Source: Caballeronia sp. SL2Y3 (GTDB taxonomy: Bacteria > Pseudomonadota > Gammaproteobacteria > Burkholderiales > Burkholderiaceae). From it: a stretch of 64,000 nucleotides of DNA. The stretch is taken from NCBI RefSeq assembly GCF_022879575.1, contig NZ_CP084261.1, positions 1,116,001 through 1,180,000 on the forward strand, given 5' to 3'. Shown here in pieces: positions 54,424-64,000 of this stretch. A program made the position numbers and the translations under genes. The number at the start of each line of letters is the position of its first letter. The stretch's first letter is position 1. The notes beneath the pieces were generated by a model. That model saw only the letters and a program-made list of their open reading frames with translations, was not told the DNA's origin and made no database searches.

Positions 54424-55836
54424 ATGAACCTGAAAGCCAAGATTGTTGTGCTGGCGATCGTGCCGTTCGCGCTCGCCATCGGCGGTATCGAATATGGCGT
54501 GCGCCATCAGGCGACCTCGCTCGCCCGCGCGCAGCACGCGACGCTGCAAACGGCGTACATGTCGAGCAAGGAAGTCGAGTTGCGGCATTACGTCGAACTC
54601 GCGCAGAGCGCCATCGCGCCATATTACGACGCGCCGCCCGGCGATCGGCGCAGCGACGACGAACGCCGCCGTCTCGCGCTCGATACGCTGCATCGTCTGG
54701 ACTTCGGGCCGGACGGCTATTTTTTCGTCTACACGATGCGCGGCAAATCGCTGATGCATCCACGCCAGCCGGATCTCGTCGGGCGAGACTTGTGGACCAT
54801 GCGCGATCCGGCGGGCGAACTCACCATCCAGCAGTTGATCCGGGAAGCGTCCAAGGGCGGCGGCTACGTGCGCTATGTGTGGCAGCGGCCGTCCACGGGC
54901 CAGCTCGCGCCGAAGCTCGGCTACGTGGTGCCGCTCGAACGCTGGGGCTGGATGATCGGCACCGGCATTTATCTGGAGGATGTCGAGACGGCGCTCACGC
55001 GCATCGACGGTCAGGCGGCCGCGAACATCGACAGAACGGTGATGTGGATCGGCGGCATCGCGCTGGCGGCGCTCGGCGTCATCGCGCTGTGCGGCGCGGT
55101 GCTCAATATCAGCGAGCATCGCAGCGCGGACGCCAAGTTGAAGCGCCTCGCGCGGCAGGTGGTCGAATCGCAGGAACACGAGCGGGCGCGGCTCTCGCGC
55201 GAATTGCACGACGGCATCAGTCAGATGCTGGTGTCCGTCAAGCTGCTGCTGGAATCGGCGCTCGCGCGCTTCGAACGGTCGCCCACGCGCGAAACCGCCG
55301 CCGAGGCGGCGCTCGCCACCGGTCTCGGGCGTCTCGCGGCGACCTTGCGCGAAGTTCGTCGCATCTCGCACGCGCTGCGCCCCACGATGCTCGACGACCT
55401 CGGCCTCGCCGCCGCGCTGGAGCAGCTTGCCCGCGAGATGGACGGGCAGGACGGCATCGAAGTACGCTTCGAACGGACGGCGGACGGCAAGCCGTCCGCG
55501 TTGCCCGATCCGGTGAACACCGTGCTGTTTCGCATCGCACAGGAAGCGCTGAACAACATCGCGCGACACGCGCACGCGAGCCGGGCGACGCTCGCGCTCG
55601 ATGTCGCGCCGAACGGCGTGCGGCTCGTCGTCAGCGACAACGGCCGCGGTTTCGATGCGCAGTCCGTACTGGCCGATCCGGCGAGCGGCCTCGGCCTGCG
55701 CAACATGCGCGAGCGGCTGGACACGCTCGGCGGCACGCTTTCCATTCAGTCGCAACTGGGCCGCACGTCGATCACGGCGCATGTGCCGTTGCCGCTCTCC
55801 GCCCCGAATCTGCAAGGACTTTCCGATGACGCCTGA
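54424..55836 (+). CDS. Cache-domain sensor histidine kinase (NarX/DegS class)
   Basis: The 470-residue protein has a signal/anchor helix at 5-22, a single Cache periplasmic domain (LDFGPDGYFFVYTMRGKSLMHP, RWGWMIGTGIYLEDV), a second helix at 206-226 and a kinase core with SRELHDGISQMLVSVKLLL (His262). Cache domains of this type bind small carboxylates. It is divergent from cstA and overlaps the response regulator by 11 bases. Confidence 0.9.
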   Translation: MNLKAKIVVLAIVPFALAIGGIEYGVRHQATSLARAQHATLQTAYMSSKEVELRHYVELAQSAIAPYYDAPPGDRRSDDERRRLALDTLHRLDFGPDGYFFVYTMRGKSLMHPRQPDLVGRDLWTMRDPAGELTIQQLIREASKGGGYVRYVWQRPSTGQLAPKLGYVVPLERWGWMIGTGIYLEDVETALTRIDGQAAANIDRTVMWIGGIALAALGVIALCGAVLNISEHRSADAKLKRLARQVVESQEHERARLSRELHDGISQMLVSVKLLLESALARFERSPTRETAAEAALATGLGRLAATLREVRRISHALRPTMLDDLGLAAALEQLAREMDGQDGIEVRFERTADGKPSALPDPVNTVLFRIAQEALNNIARHAHASRATLALDVAPNGVRLVVSDNGRGFDAQSVLADPASGLGLRNMRERLDTLGGTLSIQSQLGRTSITAHVPLPLSAPNLQGLSDDA

Positions 55837-56464
55837 ACCCGCCCGCCTGTTGCTCGTCGACGATCATCCGCTCGTGCGCGACGGCCTGCGCGCACGGCTC
55901 GAAGCCGTCCCGCGTCTCACTGTCACCGGCGAAGCGGGCAACGGGCACGAGGCGCTCGCGCTCGCCGCCGACGAAGCCACGCGTCCCGATCTCGTGCTGA
56001 TGGACGTCGGCATGGCGGGCATGAGCGGCATCGAACTGGCCGCGCTTTTTCACGAGCGCTTCCCCGCTATCCGCGTGCTGATGCTCTCGATGCACGACAA
56101 CGTGGAGTACGTGACGCAGGCCGTGCGCGCCGGCGCGAGCGGCTACGTGCTCAAGGATTCGCCCGCCGCCGAGATCATTCAGGCGATCGACGCGGTGCTC
56201 GCCGGCAAGACCTTCTTCAGCGCGGGGCTCGCGGCCCGCATGATTCAGGCGCAGGCCATGCAAACGCCGCTGGAACGTCTGACGCCGCGCGAACGCGACA
56301 TTCTCGATGCGCTCGCGCAGGGCTTGTCGAGCAAGCAGATCGCAACGCAGCATGGCTTGTCGGTGCGCACGGTGGAGACGCACCGGCTGAATCTGAAGCG
56401 CAAGCTCGCCATCGACGGACAGGCGGAACTGATCAAGTTCGCCGTGGAGAACCGGCGCGGCTAG
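55826..56464 (+). CDS. NarL-family response regulator
   Basis: The receiver domain has LLLVDDHPLVRDGLRARL and phospho-acceptor Asp60 in VLMDVGMAGMSG; the LuxR-type HTH reads LTPRERDILDALAQGLSSKQIATQHGLSVRTVETHR. At 212 residues it is complete. Its overlapping start couples it to the Cache kinase. A likely target is cstA, judged by position only. Confidence 0.92.
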   Translation: MTPEPARLLLVDDHPLVRDGLRARLEAVPRLTVTGEAGNGHEALALAADEATRPDLVLMDVGMAGMSGIELAALFHERFPAIRVLMLSMHDNVEYVTQAVRAGASGYVLKDSPAAEIIQAIDAVLAGKTFFSAGLAARMIQAQAMQTPLERLTPRERDILDALAQGLSSKQIATQHGLSVRTVETHRLNLKRKLAIDGQAELIKFAVENRRG

Positions 56465-56465
56465 G

Positions 56466-57083
56466 TCAGCCGGCCGAACGCGCGTTATGCTCGGCCAGGT
56501 ATTTAATGAGGCCGTCCACGCCCCCCTTCTGAAGCTGCCCGGCGAACTGCTGCTGATAGACCTGGATGAGCCACGCGCCCATCATGTCGATGTCGTAGAT
56601 TTTCCAGCCCTGCGCCGTCTTGCCGAGGCGATAGCGCACCGGGTTGTCGCCGCCCGTCGAGACCACGTGCGATTCCACCACGGCGTCTTTCGCGCTCGCG
56701 TCGACGTTCGGCGGGTCGAAGCGGAACGTCACGTCCTGGTCGCGCAGTTGCGCGAGCGACGCCGCGTAGGTATGCACGAGCAGCGTCTGGAACTGGTCGT
56801 AAAGCTGCTTTTGCTGCTCGGGCGTGGCGCTGGCCCACGCCTTGCCCAGTGCAATGCGCGTGGTGCGCTGAAAGTCCGTGGCGGGCAGGAAGCGCGCTTG
56901 CACGAGTTGCGTGATCTTCGCCATGTCGCCGCCGCGCGCTTGCGGGTCGGCCTTCATCGCGTTGACAGTGCCTTCGACAGCACTTTTGACGACGGCCTCC
57001 GGGCTCGTTTGGGCGACCGCCGCGCCGGAAAACGACAGCGTGGCGAGGAGAAAAGCGAAGCAGACAGACAGATAGCGTTTCAT
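56466..57083 (-). CDS. MlaC/HpnM-family periplasmic phospholipid-binding protein
   Basis: The 205-residue exported protein has a signal peptide (cleaved after AAVAQ) and the MlaC/Ttg2D domain: VQARFLPATDFQRTTRIALGKAWASATPEQQKQLYDQFQTLLVHTYAASL and WKIYDIDMMGAWLIQVYQQQFAGQL. It carries lipids across the periplasm. The neighbouring hpnN and mlaA genes point to HpnM-type function in placing hopanoids or phospholipids in the outer membrane. Confidence 0.88.
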   Translation of the reverse strand: MKRYLSVCFAFLLATLSFSGAAVAQTSPEAVVKSAVEGTVNAMKADPQARGGDMAKITQLVQARFLPATDFQRTTRIALGKAWASATPEQQKQLYDQFQTLLVHTYAASLAQLRDQDVTFRFDPPNVDASAKDAVVESHVVSTGGDNPVRYRLGKTAQGWKIYDIDMMGAWLIQVYQQQFAGQLQKGGVDGLIKYLAEHNARSAG

Positions 57084-57346
57084 GGCACCCGTTCTCTAAT
57101 GATCCAATTGTTCGGCGCGGACTCGTCAGGCCGTCGAGCCAGTATATCGACAGACCAGCGGGCCGACAGTTCACCGCCGTCTCGACCGCGCCGTCTCCAC
57201 CGGTATACTTGCGCGGCATCACCGCCGTCGTTGGACTCGCGGTTCAGCCGCCGAAGCGAAAGCCGGCGCGCTAACGCGGCAGCGTCATCACGCGGCTCGC
57301 ACTATGCGGTCCGCGAAAATAACAGGTCACACCAGGTAGCGTCTTC

Positions 57347-60004
57347 ATGCTGACGTCCAACATTACCCGCTTCGTCACGCTCGCCATTCGCCGGCCGGCG
57401 TGGATTATCGCCGCTTCGATTCTGCTCGGCATCCTCTCCACGATTTATGTCGTTCACCACTTCAAGATCAGCACCGACGTCAGCCAGCTGATCGAAAACG
57501 AACCGGAATGGGCTGCGCGCGGCGACGCCATCGAAAAAGCCTTTCCGCAGCGCGGCGCCACGCTGCTGATCGTCGTCGAAGCGCCCGCCGCCGAATTCGC
57601 CGATGCCGCCGCGAACGAACTCGCCGCCGCGCTCGCGAAGGAGCCGGACCGCTTCAAGTCGATCTCGCAGCCGGAAGGCGGCGAATTCTTCGCGCGCAAC
57701 GGCCTGCTCTATCTGCCGACAAACAAGGTCGATCAGGTCACGAAGCAGCTCGTGCAGGCGCGCCCGCTCATCAACACGCTGGCGCACGACCCCACGCTCA
57801 CGGGCCTCGCGCAGACGCTGAACACGACGCTCAATGTGCCGTTGATGCTCGGTCAGGTCAATCTCGGCCAAATGGCCAATCTGCTCGGCCGCAGCGCGAC
57901 CGTGCTGGACCGCGTGCTGGCGAACCAGCCCGCCGCGTTTTCATGGCGCGATGTCGCCAGTCCGGGCGGCGACGGGCCCGGCCGCGCCTTTATCACCGTG
58001 TTGCCGCAACTCAATTTCAGCGCGCTGAAAGCGGCGGCCGGCACATCCGACGAAATCCGCGCGGTAGCCGCGAAGATCGGCCTCGACAAGAGATACGGCG
58101 CGACGCTGCATCTGACCGGCGCGCAACCGCTCGCCGACGAGGAATTCGCCTCCGTGCAGGACGGCGCGGCGCTCAACGGCGCCCTCACTTTCCTCGTCGT
58201 GCTGATGATTCTCTGGGTCGCGCTGCGCTCGAAGCGCATGATCCTCGCGGTGTTCATCACGCTCTTCGTCGGGCTCTCGGTGACGGCGGCGCTCGGCCTC
58301 ATGATGGTCCATGCGCTCAACATGATCTCGGTGGCGTTCATGGTGCTGTTCGTCGGGCTCGGCGTGGACTTCGGCATTCAGTTCGGCGTGAAGTATCGGG
58401 AGGAGCGGCATCGGCACAAGCGGCTCGACGTCTCGCTCGCGGAAACCGCCCGGCATGTCGCCGTGCCGCTCACGCTCGCCGCGACCGCCACCGCCGCGAG
58501 CTTCTTCTCGTTCCTGCCGACGGCCTATCGCGGCGTGTCGGAACTCGGGCTGATCGCGGGCGTCGGCATGTTCGTCGCGTACGTGACCAACATGACGCTC
58601 TTGCCCGCGCTCATCAAAGTGTTCGCGCCGCCGGGCGAGCCGAAAGCGCCCGGTTTCCCGATGCTCGCGCCGGTCGACGAATTCCTCGACCGGAATCGCA
58701 AGCCGGTGCTGATCGGCACGCTCGTCGTCGTGATCGGCGCGCTGCCGCTGCTCACGCACTTGCGCTTCGACTTCAATCCGCTGCATCTCAAAGACCCGCG
58801 CACCGAGTCGATGGCGACGCTCATCTCGCTCAAGGACTCGCCCGAAGCCGCGGTGAACGACGTCGCCGTGCTCGCGCCGTCGCTGGCGGACGCGGACCGC
58901 ATCGCGGCGAAGCTCGACAAGCTGCCCGAAGTGGAACGCGCGACCACGCTGTCGTCGCTCATTCCCGCTGATCAGCCGGCAAAGCTCAAGCTGATTCAGG
59001 CCGCCGCCGATCAACTGCTGCCCGCGCTGAATCAACCGGTGGCGTCGCCGGTGACTGACGCGGTGCGGGTCGCGACGCTCAGGCGGGTATCGAATCAGCT
59101 TTCGCTCGCCGCCGACGAGCATCCCGGCCAGGGCGCGCCCGAAGCGAAGCATTTGTCGGCGACGCTCGCGAAGCTCGCGCAAGCCGACGCCGCCACGCGC
59201 GACCGCGCCGAGCACGCGATGGCCGAGCCGCTGCGCCTCGCGCTCGCGCAGCTTCGCGCGCTGTTGCAGCCGACCGAAATCACCCGCGCGACGCTTCCGG
59301 CCGCGATGGTCGAGTCGTGGGTGACGCCGGGCGGTCAGGCGCTCGTGAACGTGTCGCCGAAAGCGCCTCCGGGCGTCGATCCGAGCGACGACACGCTGCT
59401 CGCGCACTTCGCGGACGCGGTGCAGCGCGTCGAGCCGAATGCCATCGGCGGACCGATTTCCGTGCGCCATTCGGCTCAGGTCATCATCGCCGCGTTCGAG
59501 CATGCCGCGTTGTATTCGCTCATCGCCATCACGGTGCTGCTGTGGCTCGCGCTGCGTCGTTTCGGCGACGTTCTGCGAACTTTGGTACCGTTGCTCGTTT
59601 CGGCGATCGTGACGCTGGAGTTGTGCGTCGTCTTCCGCATGCCGCTCAACTTCGCGAATATCATCGCGCTGCCGCTGATGCTGGGCGTCGGCGTCGCGTT
59701 CAAGATCTACTTCGTGATGGCGTGGCGGCAAGGGCAGACGCGCCTTCTCCAGTCGAGCCTCACGCACGCCGTGATGTTCAGCGCGGCCACCACCGCGACG
59801 GCTTTCGGCAGTCTCTGGTTCTCGCATCACCCCGGCACGTCGAGCATGGGGCGGCTGCTGGCGCTGTCGCTTCTGTGCACGCTGATCGGCGCCGTGGTGT
59901 TTCAGCCCGTGTTGATGGGCAAACCGCGCAAGGTGCGCGCGGCGGACCGCGCAAGGCTGCGCGCGAGCCAGCGGCATGACAATCTAAGAGGAATTGAAGA
60001 ATGA
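57347..60004 (+). CDS. hpnN: Hopanoid transporter HpnN (RND/MMPL)
   Basis: An 885-residue RND-type inner-membrane protein with about twelve helices in two sterol-sensing-like halves. Landmarks are the N-terminal [25 protein letters not shown], the helix block [23 protein letters not shown], and [25 protein letters not shown]. HpnN moves hopanoids from inner to outer membrane. It is divergent from the MlaC/HpnM gene, and its stop overlaps the mlaA start by ATGA. Confidence 0.92.
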   Translation: MLTSNITRFVTLAIRRPAWIIAASILLGILSTIYVVHHFKISTDVSQLIENEPEWAARGDAIEKAFPQRGATLLIVVEAPAAEFADAAANELAAALAKEPDRFKSISQPEGGEFFARNGLLYLPTNKVDQVTKQLVQARPLINTLAHDPTLTGLAQTLNTTLNVPLMLGQVNLGQMANLLGRSATVLDRVLANQPAAFSWRDVASPGGDGPGRAFITVLPQLNFSALKAAAGTSDEIRAVAAKIGLDKRYGATLHLTGAQPLADEEFASVQDGAALNGALTFLVVLMILWVALRSKRMILAVFITLFVGLSVTAALGLMMVHALNMISVAFMVLFVGLGVDFGIQFGVKYREERHRHKRLDVSLAETARHVAVPLTLAATATAASFFSFLPTAYRGVSELGLIAGVGMFVAYVTNMTLLPALIKVFAPPGEPKAPGFPMLAPVDEFLDRNRKPVLIGTLVVVIGALPLLTHLRFDFNPLHLKDPRTESMATLISLKDSPEAAVNDVAVLAPSLADADRIAAKLDKLPEVERATTLSSLIPADQPAKLKLIQAAADQLLPALNQPVASPVTDAVRVATLRRVSNQLSLAADEHPGQGAPEAKHLSATLAKLAQADAATRDRAEHAMAEPLRLALAQLRALLQPTEITRATLPAAMVESWVTPGGQALVNVSPKAPPGVDPSDDTLLAHFADAVQRVEPNAIGGPISVRHSAQVIIAAFEHAALYSLIAITVLLWLALRRFGDVLRTLVPLLVSAIVTLELCVVFRMPLNFANIIALPLMLGVGVAFKIYFVMAWRQGQTRLLQSSLTHAVMFSAATTATAFGSLWFSHHPGTSSMGRLLALSLLCTLIGAVVFQPVLMGKPRKVRAADRARLRASQRHDNLRGIEE

Positions 60005-60960
60005 GAATGGCTCCAGCGGCGCCTGCCGCTGCCGCGCTCCGCAAGCTGGCGACGAGTTTCGCCGTCGCGGGCGCGCTTTTGATGGCTGGGTGCGCGACGG
60101 GTCCGGACCGCAATCCGCACGATCCGCTCGAACCGATGAACCGGACCATCTTCAAGTTCAACGACACGGTCGACAATTACGTGGCGCGTCCGGTCGCGCA
60201 GTTCTACGTGGACTGGACGCCGAGCCCGTTCCGCACGGCGGTCAGCAACTTCTTCTCGAACCTGGGCGATTTCAGCAACTTCGCGAACAACCTGCTGCAA
60301 CTGAAGATCACGGACGCCACGCAGGATTTGATGCGCATCGCGATGAATTCGGTGTTCGGCATCGGCGGGCTGATCGACATTGCATCGCCTGCGGGCTTGC
60401 CCAAGCATCATCAGGACTTCGGCCTGACGCTCGGCCATTACGGCGTGCCGTCGGGGCCGTATGTCGTGCTGCCGCTGCTCGGCCCGAGTTCGGTGCGCGA
60501 TTCGACGACATGGCTCGTCGACTGGCGGGTGAATCCGGTCAGCTATGCGGACTCGGAGCTTCGCTGGCCGCTGTACGGCGTGAACTTCGTGAGCGCGCGC
60601 GCCGATTTGCTCGGGGCGACCGATCTGCTGTCGCAAGCCGCGCTGGACAAATACGCGTTCGTGCGCGATGCCTACACGCAGCGCCGCCAATATTTGCTGA
60701 CGGGCGGTTCGTCGGCGTCGCTGCCCGACTACGGCGACGAAGGCGTGAGCGCGCCCGAAGGCGCGAGCGCGCCGGGCAGCAGCAGCGAGGAGCAAGGTCT
60801 GCCGAATTACGTCGATCCGGGCGCGGCGGCATCGCCTGCGGGTGGCGTGGGGCCGAAATCGCCGGCGCCGGGCGCGGGCGAGTCGAACACGACGCCGTCG
60901 CCGAGTTCGAGCAAGTCGCAGGGCCTGCCTCAGTACCAGGACCCGGCGGAAAGCAAGTAA
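60001..60960 (+). CDS. mlaA: MlaA/VacJ-family outer-membrane lipoprotein
   Basis: The lipobox ALLMAGC (Cys31) is followed by the MlaA domain: [35 protein letters not shown] and [24 protein letters not shown] low-complexity C-terminal tail (Ala/Gly/Ser/Pro) extends it to 319 residues, longer than a minimal MlaA. MlaA removes misplaced phospholipid from the outer leaflet; beside hpnN it may handle hopanoids. Start overlaps the hpnN stop. Confidence 0.92.
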   Translation: MRMAPAAPAAAALRKLATSFAVAGALLMAGCATGPDRNPHDPLEPMNRTIFKFNDTVDNYVARPVAQFYVDWTPSPFRTAVSNFFSNLGDFSNFANNLLQLKITDATQDLMRIAMNSVFGIGGLIDIASPAGLPKHHQDFGLTLGHYGVPSGPYVVLPLLGPSSVRDSTTWLVDWRVNPVSYADSELRWPLYGVNFVSARADLLGATDLLSQAALDKYAFVRDAYTQRRQYLLTGGSSASLPDYGDEGVSAPEGASAPGSSSEEQGLPNYVDPGAAASPAGGVGPKSPAPGAGESNTTPSPSSSKSQGLPQYQDPAESK

Positions 60961-60986
60961 GCCGCCGCGGCCAGTGCCGCAAAAGG

Positions 60987-61010
60987 AAACGGGCGCTCAT
61001 GCGCCCGTTT
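60987..61010. terminator. Bidirectional terminator
   Basis: AAACGGGCGC and GCGCCCGTTT enclose TCAT. T-rich sequence follows on the plus strand (TTTCTGT) and on the minus strand (TTTCCTTTT), so it can end both mlaA and the convergent thioesterase gene. Confidence 0.8.
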
Positions 61011-61015
61011 CTGTC

Positions 61016-61489
61016 TCAGTGCGCCGCTTCGGCGGCTTCTTCGCGGCCGATGTCATCCGTCGATGCCTTCGGCGCTTCCACCGCGCGTTGGTCGCGCCCG
61101 TACGCTTCGAACAACTCGTCCGCATAGCGAATCTGCGTGCGGCCGTGCGGCGCCGGTTCGCCCTGTTCGTTCAGGTTGACGAACACCATCCTCTCGACGG
61201 TCAGAATGCTCTTGCGCGTGATCTTGTTGCGCACTTCCGCGCGCAGCGTGATCGACGTGCGTCCGAAATGCGTCGCCGTAATGCCCAGTTCAATGATGTC
61301 GCCCTGCCGCGCCGAACTGACGAAGTTGATCTCCGACATGAACTTGGTCACGACGCGCTGGTTGCCCAGCTGCGAGATGGCGTAGATGGCGGCTTCCTCG
61401 TCGATCCAGCGCAGCAGGCTGCCGCCGAACAACGTGCCGTTAGGATTGAGGTCTTCGGGCTTGACCCATTTGCGGGTGTGAAAATTCAT
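61016..61489 (-). CDS. Acyl-CoA thioesterase, hotdog fold
   Basis: The 157-residue protein is a single hotdog domain: NPNGTLFGGSLLRWIDEEAAIYAISQLGNQRVVTKFMSEINFVSSARQGDIIELG, with the acidic residues typical of YciA/acyl-CoA hydrolases. It should hydrolyse acyl-CoA thioesters in the cytoplasm. The C-terminal EEAAEAAH extension is unremarkable. Confidence 0.87.
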   Translation of the reverse strand: MNFHTRKWVKPEDLNPNGTLFGGSLLRWIDEEAAIYAISQLGNQRVVTKFMSEINFVSSARQGDIIELGITATHFGRTSITLRAEVRNKITRKSILTVERMVFVNLNEQGEPAPHGRTQIRYADELFEAYGRDQRAVEAPKASTDDIGREEAAEAAH

Positions 61490-61609
61490 GGTGCGCTTCC
61501 TCTTACGTTCCTGCGATGACCGCGTACTTCACGCAGCCAACCTAGGATTTTCCCTGATTATAACCAAGCTGAGGGTTAACCCGCAGAAAGCAAGACGGAG
61601 CGATAGCGG

Positions 61610-62341
61610 CTAGTCGAAAGACAGCGCCCGCGCTTTCTCCATTGCATGTCGCGCGTGGACGAGCGTCGCGCGGGCGGCGCGCGCATCGCCTGCGAGCCGC
61701 AGCAACACGCCGATCTGCGACGGCTGACGCGCCAGTTCGCGCAGGATCGGACCGATGGCAGTCGTGCCGTCATCGCGCAAGCCGGCGGTCGCGGCGGGCG
61801 GGAGCGTGCGCCACGCCGGATCGACCACCGCGCGGCACACCGCGAACGGCAAGCCGCGCGCCGTCGCGATGGCGCCCGCGATATGCGACTCCATATCGAC
61901 GGCGAGCGCGCCCGTCGACGAATGCAGCGACCGCTTGTCGGACTCGCTCGTGACCGGCGCGGCGACGGCGGCCATCGGGCCGGAGCGTGTGATTCGCGCG
62001 AGCGGCGAGCCGCCGAAAGCCTCGACGATGCGCGCGGACCACGCGGCATCGGTCGGCAAGGTGCCGAACGGCCCCGACACGCTCTCTGCGACGATCAGCG
62101 TTCCGGGCTCCAGATCCGGCGCGAGCCCGCCCGCCGTGCCGAAGCTGATAATGCCCGAGCAGCCGCGCGCCACGGCATCGGACAACGCGCGTTCGAGCCA
62201 GTCGGCGCGCGCGGCGAACACGGCATCCACGCCGCGCCCGCGCACGATCTTCGCCTCGAAGGCCATGCCCGTCACCGCGACGACCGGCGCGCCGACCATA
62301 GGACGCGAAAGCGCGGCCGAGCGTGCGTCGCGCGCGTTCAC
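61610..62341 (-). CDS. hpnG: Hopanoid phosphorylase HpnG
   Basis: HpnG removes adenine from adenosylhopane to give a phosphoribosyl product. The 243-residue protein has a nucleoside-phosphorylase-like fold: GIISFGTAGGLAPDLEPGTLIVAE, ALAVDMESHIAGAIA and PFAVCRAVVDPAWRTLPP. GTG 62341 overlaps the shc stop (GTGA); an ATG at the later MVGAPVVAVTGM is the alternative. It sits directly downstream of shc. Confidence 0.86.
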   Translation of the reverse strand: MNARDARSAALSRPMVGAPVVAVTGMAFEAKIVRGRGVDAVFAARADWLERALSDAVARGCSGIISFGTAGGLAPDLEPGTLIVAESVSGPFGTLPTDAAWSARIVEAFGGSPLARITRSGPMAAVAAPVTSESDKRSLHSSTGALAVDMESHIAGAIATARGLPFAVCRAVVDPAWRTLPPAATAGLRDDGTTAIGPILRELARQPSQIGVLLRLAGDARAARATLVHARHAMEKARALSFD

Positions 62342-64000
62342 ATGCCCGCCGTCACGCGCGTTTCGCCTTCGCGCGTCAGGTTGCGGTAGCGCGCGAGCGC
62401 CCACAACGGGAAGAACTTGCGATAGCCGTGATAGCGCAGATAGAACACGCGCGGAAAGCCCGTCGCGGTGAAGCGCGTTTCGTCCCAGAGGCCGTGCGCC
62501 TGCTGCGTCCGGATCAGATACTCGATGCCTCGCGCGACCGCCGGATGTTCGACGAGCCCCGCCGCCATCAGCCCGAGCAGCGCCCACGCCGTCTGCGACG
62601 CCGTGCTCGGCGCCTGTTCGTAGCCGCGATAGTCGAGCTTGTAGCTCTCGCCGTCCTCGCCCCAGCCGCCGTCCGCGTTCTGAACGCCGATGAGCCATTC
62701 CGCGCCGCGCTTCATGCGCGAATCCGTTGGCGCGACGCCCGCCGCGTTGAGCGCGCAAAGCGCCGACCACGTGCCGTACACGTAGTTCATGCCCCAGCGC
62801 CCGTACCAGCTTCCGTCGCGCTCCTGATTTCTCACGATGTAGTCGAACGCGCGGCGCGCCGGCTCGCTGTTCGCGGCCGTTTCGCCGAGTTGCGCGAGCA
62901 TCGAAAGACAGCGGGCGGATACGTCGACGGTCGGCGGATCGAGCAGCGCGCCGTGGTCCGAGAACGGGATGTTGTTCAGGTAATACTGCGTGTTTTCCGG
63001 TTCGAACGCGCCCCAGCCGCCGTCGCTGCTCTGCATGCCGACGACCCATTCGCGCGCGCGGGAAATCGCCTCGTCGAACATCGGGGTGCCGTTCTCGCGG
63101 CCCGCGCGTTCCATCGCCATCGCGACGACGGCGGTGTCGTCGACATCCGGATAGTGCGGGTTTGCGAACTGGAACGCCCAGCCGCCCGGCCGCACGTTCG
63201 GACGGCGCGAGATCCAGTCGCCGCGCACGTCGAGAATCTGCAACGGCCGCAGCCATTCGAGCCCGCGTGCGACGGCGGCGCGCGCCTTCGGCATGCCGGT
63301 TTCGAGCAACGCGTGCGCAGCGAGCGACGTGTCCCAAACGGGCGACAGACACGGCTGGCAGTACGCCTCGCCGTCGTCCGCTTCGTCGATGACGAGCAGC
63401 TTGTCGACCGACTTGCGCGCGATCGCGCGGTTCGGATGCTCGGGCGGATAGCCGAGCACGTCGTACATCATCACGGCGTTCGCCATGGCCGGGAAAATCG
63501 CGCCGAGGCCGTCTTCGCCGTTCAGCCGCTCGTCGACGAAGCGCACCGCCTCGGCGATCGCGCGCTCGCGGCCGGCTTTCGGGAAGGCGCTGTCGGTTGC
63601 GCGCAGCACGGTATCGACCATGCGGAAGAAGGTGAACCAGCCGCGGCTCTGATGCCCCGCGCGCTCCGGCATGCCGGTGTTCACGGGCGCGTCGGTGAAG
63701 ACTTCGTCGATGCGCACGCCGCGCGGATTGCGCGCCACCGGCCGCTTCGCGTTCAGCACGAGCAGCGGCACGATCACCGTGCGCGCCCAGTACGACACCT
63801 TCGACAGGTGGAACGGAAACCACATCGGCAGCCGCATGATTTCGACGGGCATCATCGGCACCGCGCGCCACGACACCACGCCGAAGAGCGCCAGCAAAAT
63901 GCGCGTGAAGACGTTCACCTTCTCCGCGCCGCCCGCCGCGAGAATCGCGCGGCGCGCGCGCTGCATGTGCTCGGCATCGGGCGAATCGCCGATCATCTTC
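62338..64000 (-). CDS. shc: Squalene-hopene cyclase, N-terminus outside window
   Basis: About 553 residues of the usual 650-680 are visible and the frame runs off the right edge. The catalytic acid motif DVDDTAVVA is present, along with QW repeats such as GWGAFEPENTQYY and DGSWYGRWGMNYVYGTW. It cyclises squalene to hopene and diplopterol. hpnG follows with overlapping codons; the squalene-forming genes hpnCDE probably lie to the right. Confidence 0.93.
   Translation of the reverse strand, partial: KMIGDSPDAEHMQRARRAILAAGGAEKVNVFTRILLALFGVVSWRAVPMMPVEIMRLPMWFPFHLSKVSYWARTVIVPLLVLNAKRPVARNPRGVRIDEVFTDAPVNTGMPERAGHQSRGWFTFFRMVDTVLRATDSAFPKAGRERAIAEAVRFVDERLNGEDGLGAIFPAMANAVMMYDVLGYPPEHPNRAIARKSVDKLLVIDEADDGEAYCQPCLSPVWDTSLAAHALLETGMPKARAAVARGLEWLRPLQILDVRGDWISRRPNVRPGGWAFQFANPHYPDVDDTAVVAMAMERAGRENGTPMFDEAISRAREWVVGMQSSDGGWGAFEPENTQYYLNNIPFSDHGALLDPPTVDVSARCLSMLAQLGETAANSEPARRAFDYIVRNQERDGSWYGRWGMNYVYGTWSALCALNAAGVAPTDSRMKRGAEWLIGVQNADGGWGEDGESYKLDYRGYEQAPSTASQTAWALLGLMAAGLVEHPAVARGIEYLIRTQQAHGLWDETRFTATGFPRVFYLRYHGYRKFFPLWALARYRNLTREGETRVTAGM

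Noticed and set aside
52782..55829. 1015-codon plus-strand frame across cstA and the Cache kinase
   Set aside because: It is antisense to cstA and out of frame with the kinase, with no recognisable domain.
57941..59977. 678-codon minus-strand frame
   Set aside because: It is the antisense shadow of hpnN.

Overview
The window looks like a chromosomal segment of a Burkholderiaceae bacterium (Paraburkholderia/Caballeronia type). This rests on the high GC content, the hopanoid genes, the dmrB gene of the type studied in Burkholderia xenovorans, and a monomeric isocitrate dehydrogenase. No database search was possible; family names come from recognising motifs and overall sequence character.

Region 1 (1-22.2 kb) is a one-carbon and quinoprotein locus. 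It opens with the 3' part of a sigma-54 activator, followed by dihydromethanopterin reductase (dmrB) and a pterin-synthase-like gene. Next come a separate pqqA, a DUF447 gene and the methylofuran genes mfnB, mfnE, mfnF and mfnD, with a HisA-like gene. The operon fhcBADC (formyltransferase/hydrolase complex) runs through cytochrome b561 into pqqBCDE. A two-component pair, a PQQ-associated beta-propeller protein and a DUF2380-like protein follow. Three sites fit the -24/-12 sigma-54 consensus: upstream of pqqA, immediately upstream of fhcB, and upstream of a 57-residue peptide gene with a double-glycine leader-like motif. The likely logic is that PQQ-dependent alcohol dehydrogenases encoded elsewhere make formaldehyde, which is oxidised on tetrahydromethanopterin and released as formate by Fhc, with cofactor synthesis and oxidation genes sharing control.

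Region 2 (22.3-36.9 kb) is accessory. It holds small proteins, a VOC protein, a J-domain protein, a PhnZ-like HD oxygenase, and an AT-richer islet with an orphan Hcp, two DUF3592-like paralogues and an unknown protein. An MFS transporter with a probable C-terminal frameshift, a lytic transglycosylase, low-complexity exported proteins, two LysR regulators, RarD, EgtD and acylphosphatase complete it.

Region 3 (37.0-42.8 kb) is a signalling cluster on the minus strand: a large hybrid kinase, CheR, CheB and a response-regulator/kinase fusion.

Region 4 (42.9-64 kb) is built around hopanoid synthesis and outer-membrane lipid transport: hpnA, hpnB, ispH, hpnH, an MlaC/HpnM protein, hpnN, mlaA, hpnG and the shc gene, which is cut by the right edge. 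Between them lie the monomeric isocitrate dehydrogenase, a VapBC-type module, cstA-ybdD with a divergent two-component system, and a thioesterase. No rRNA, tRNA, CRISPR array or intact insertion sequence was seen.
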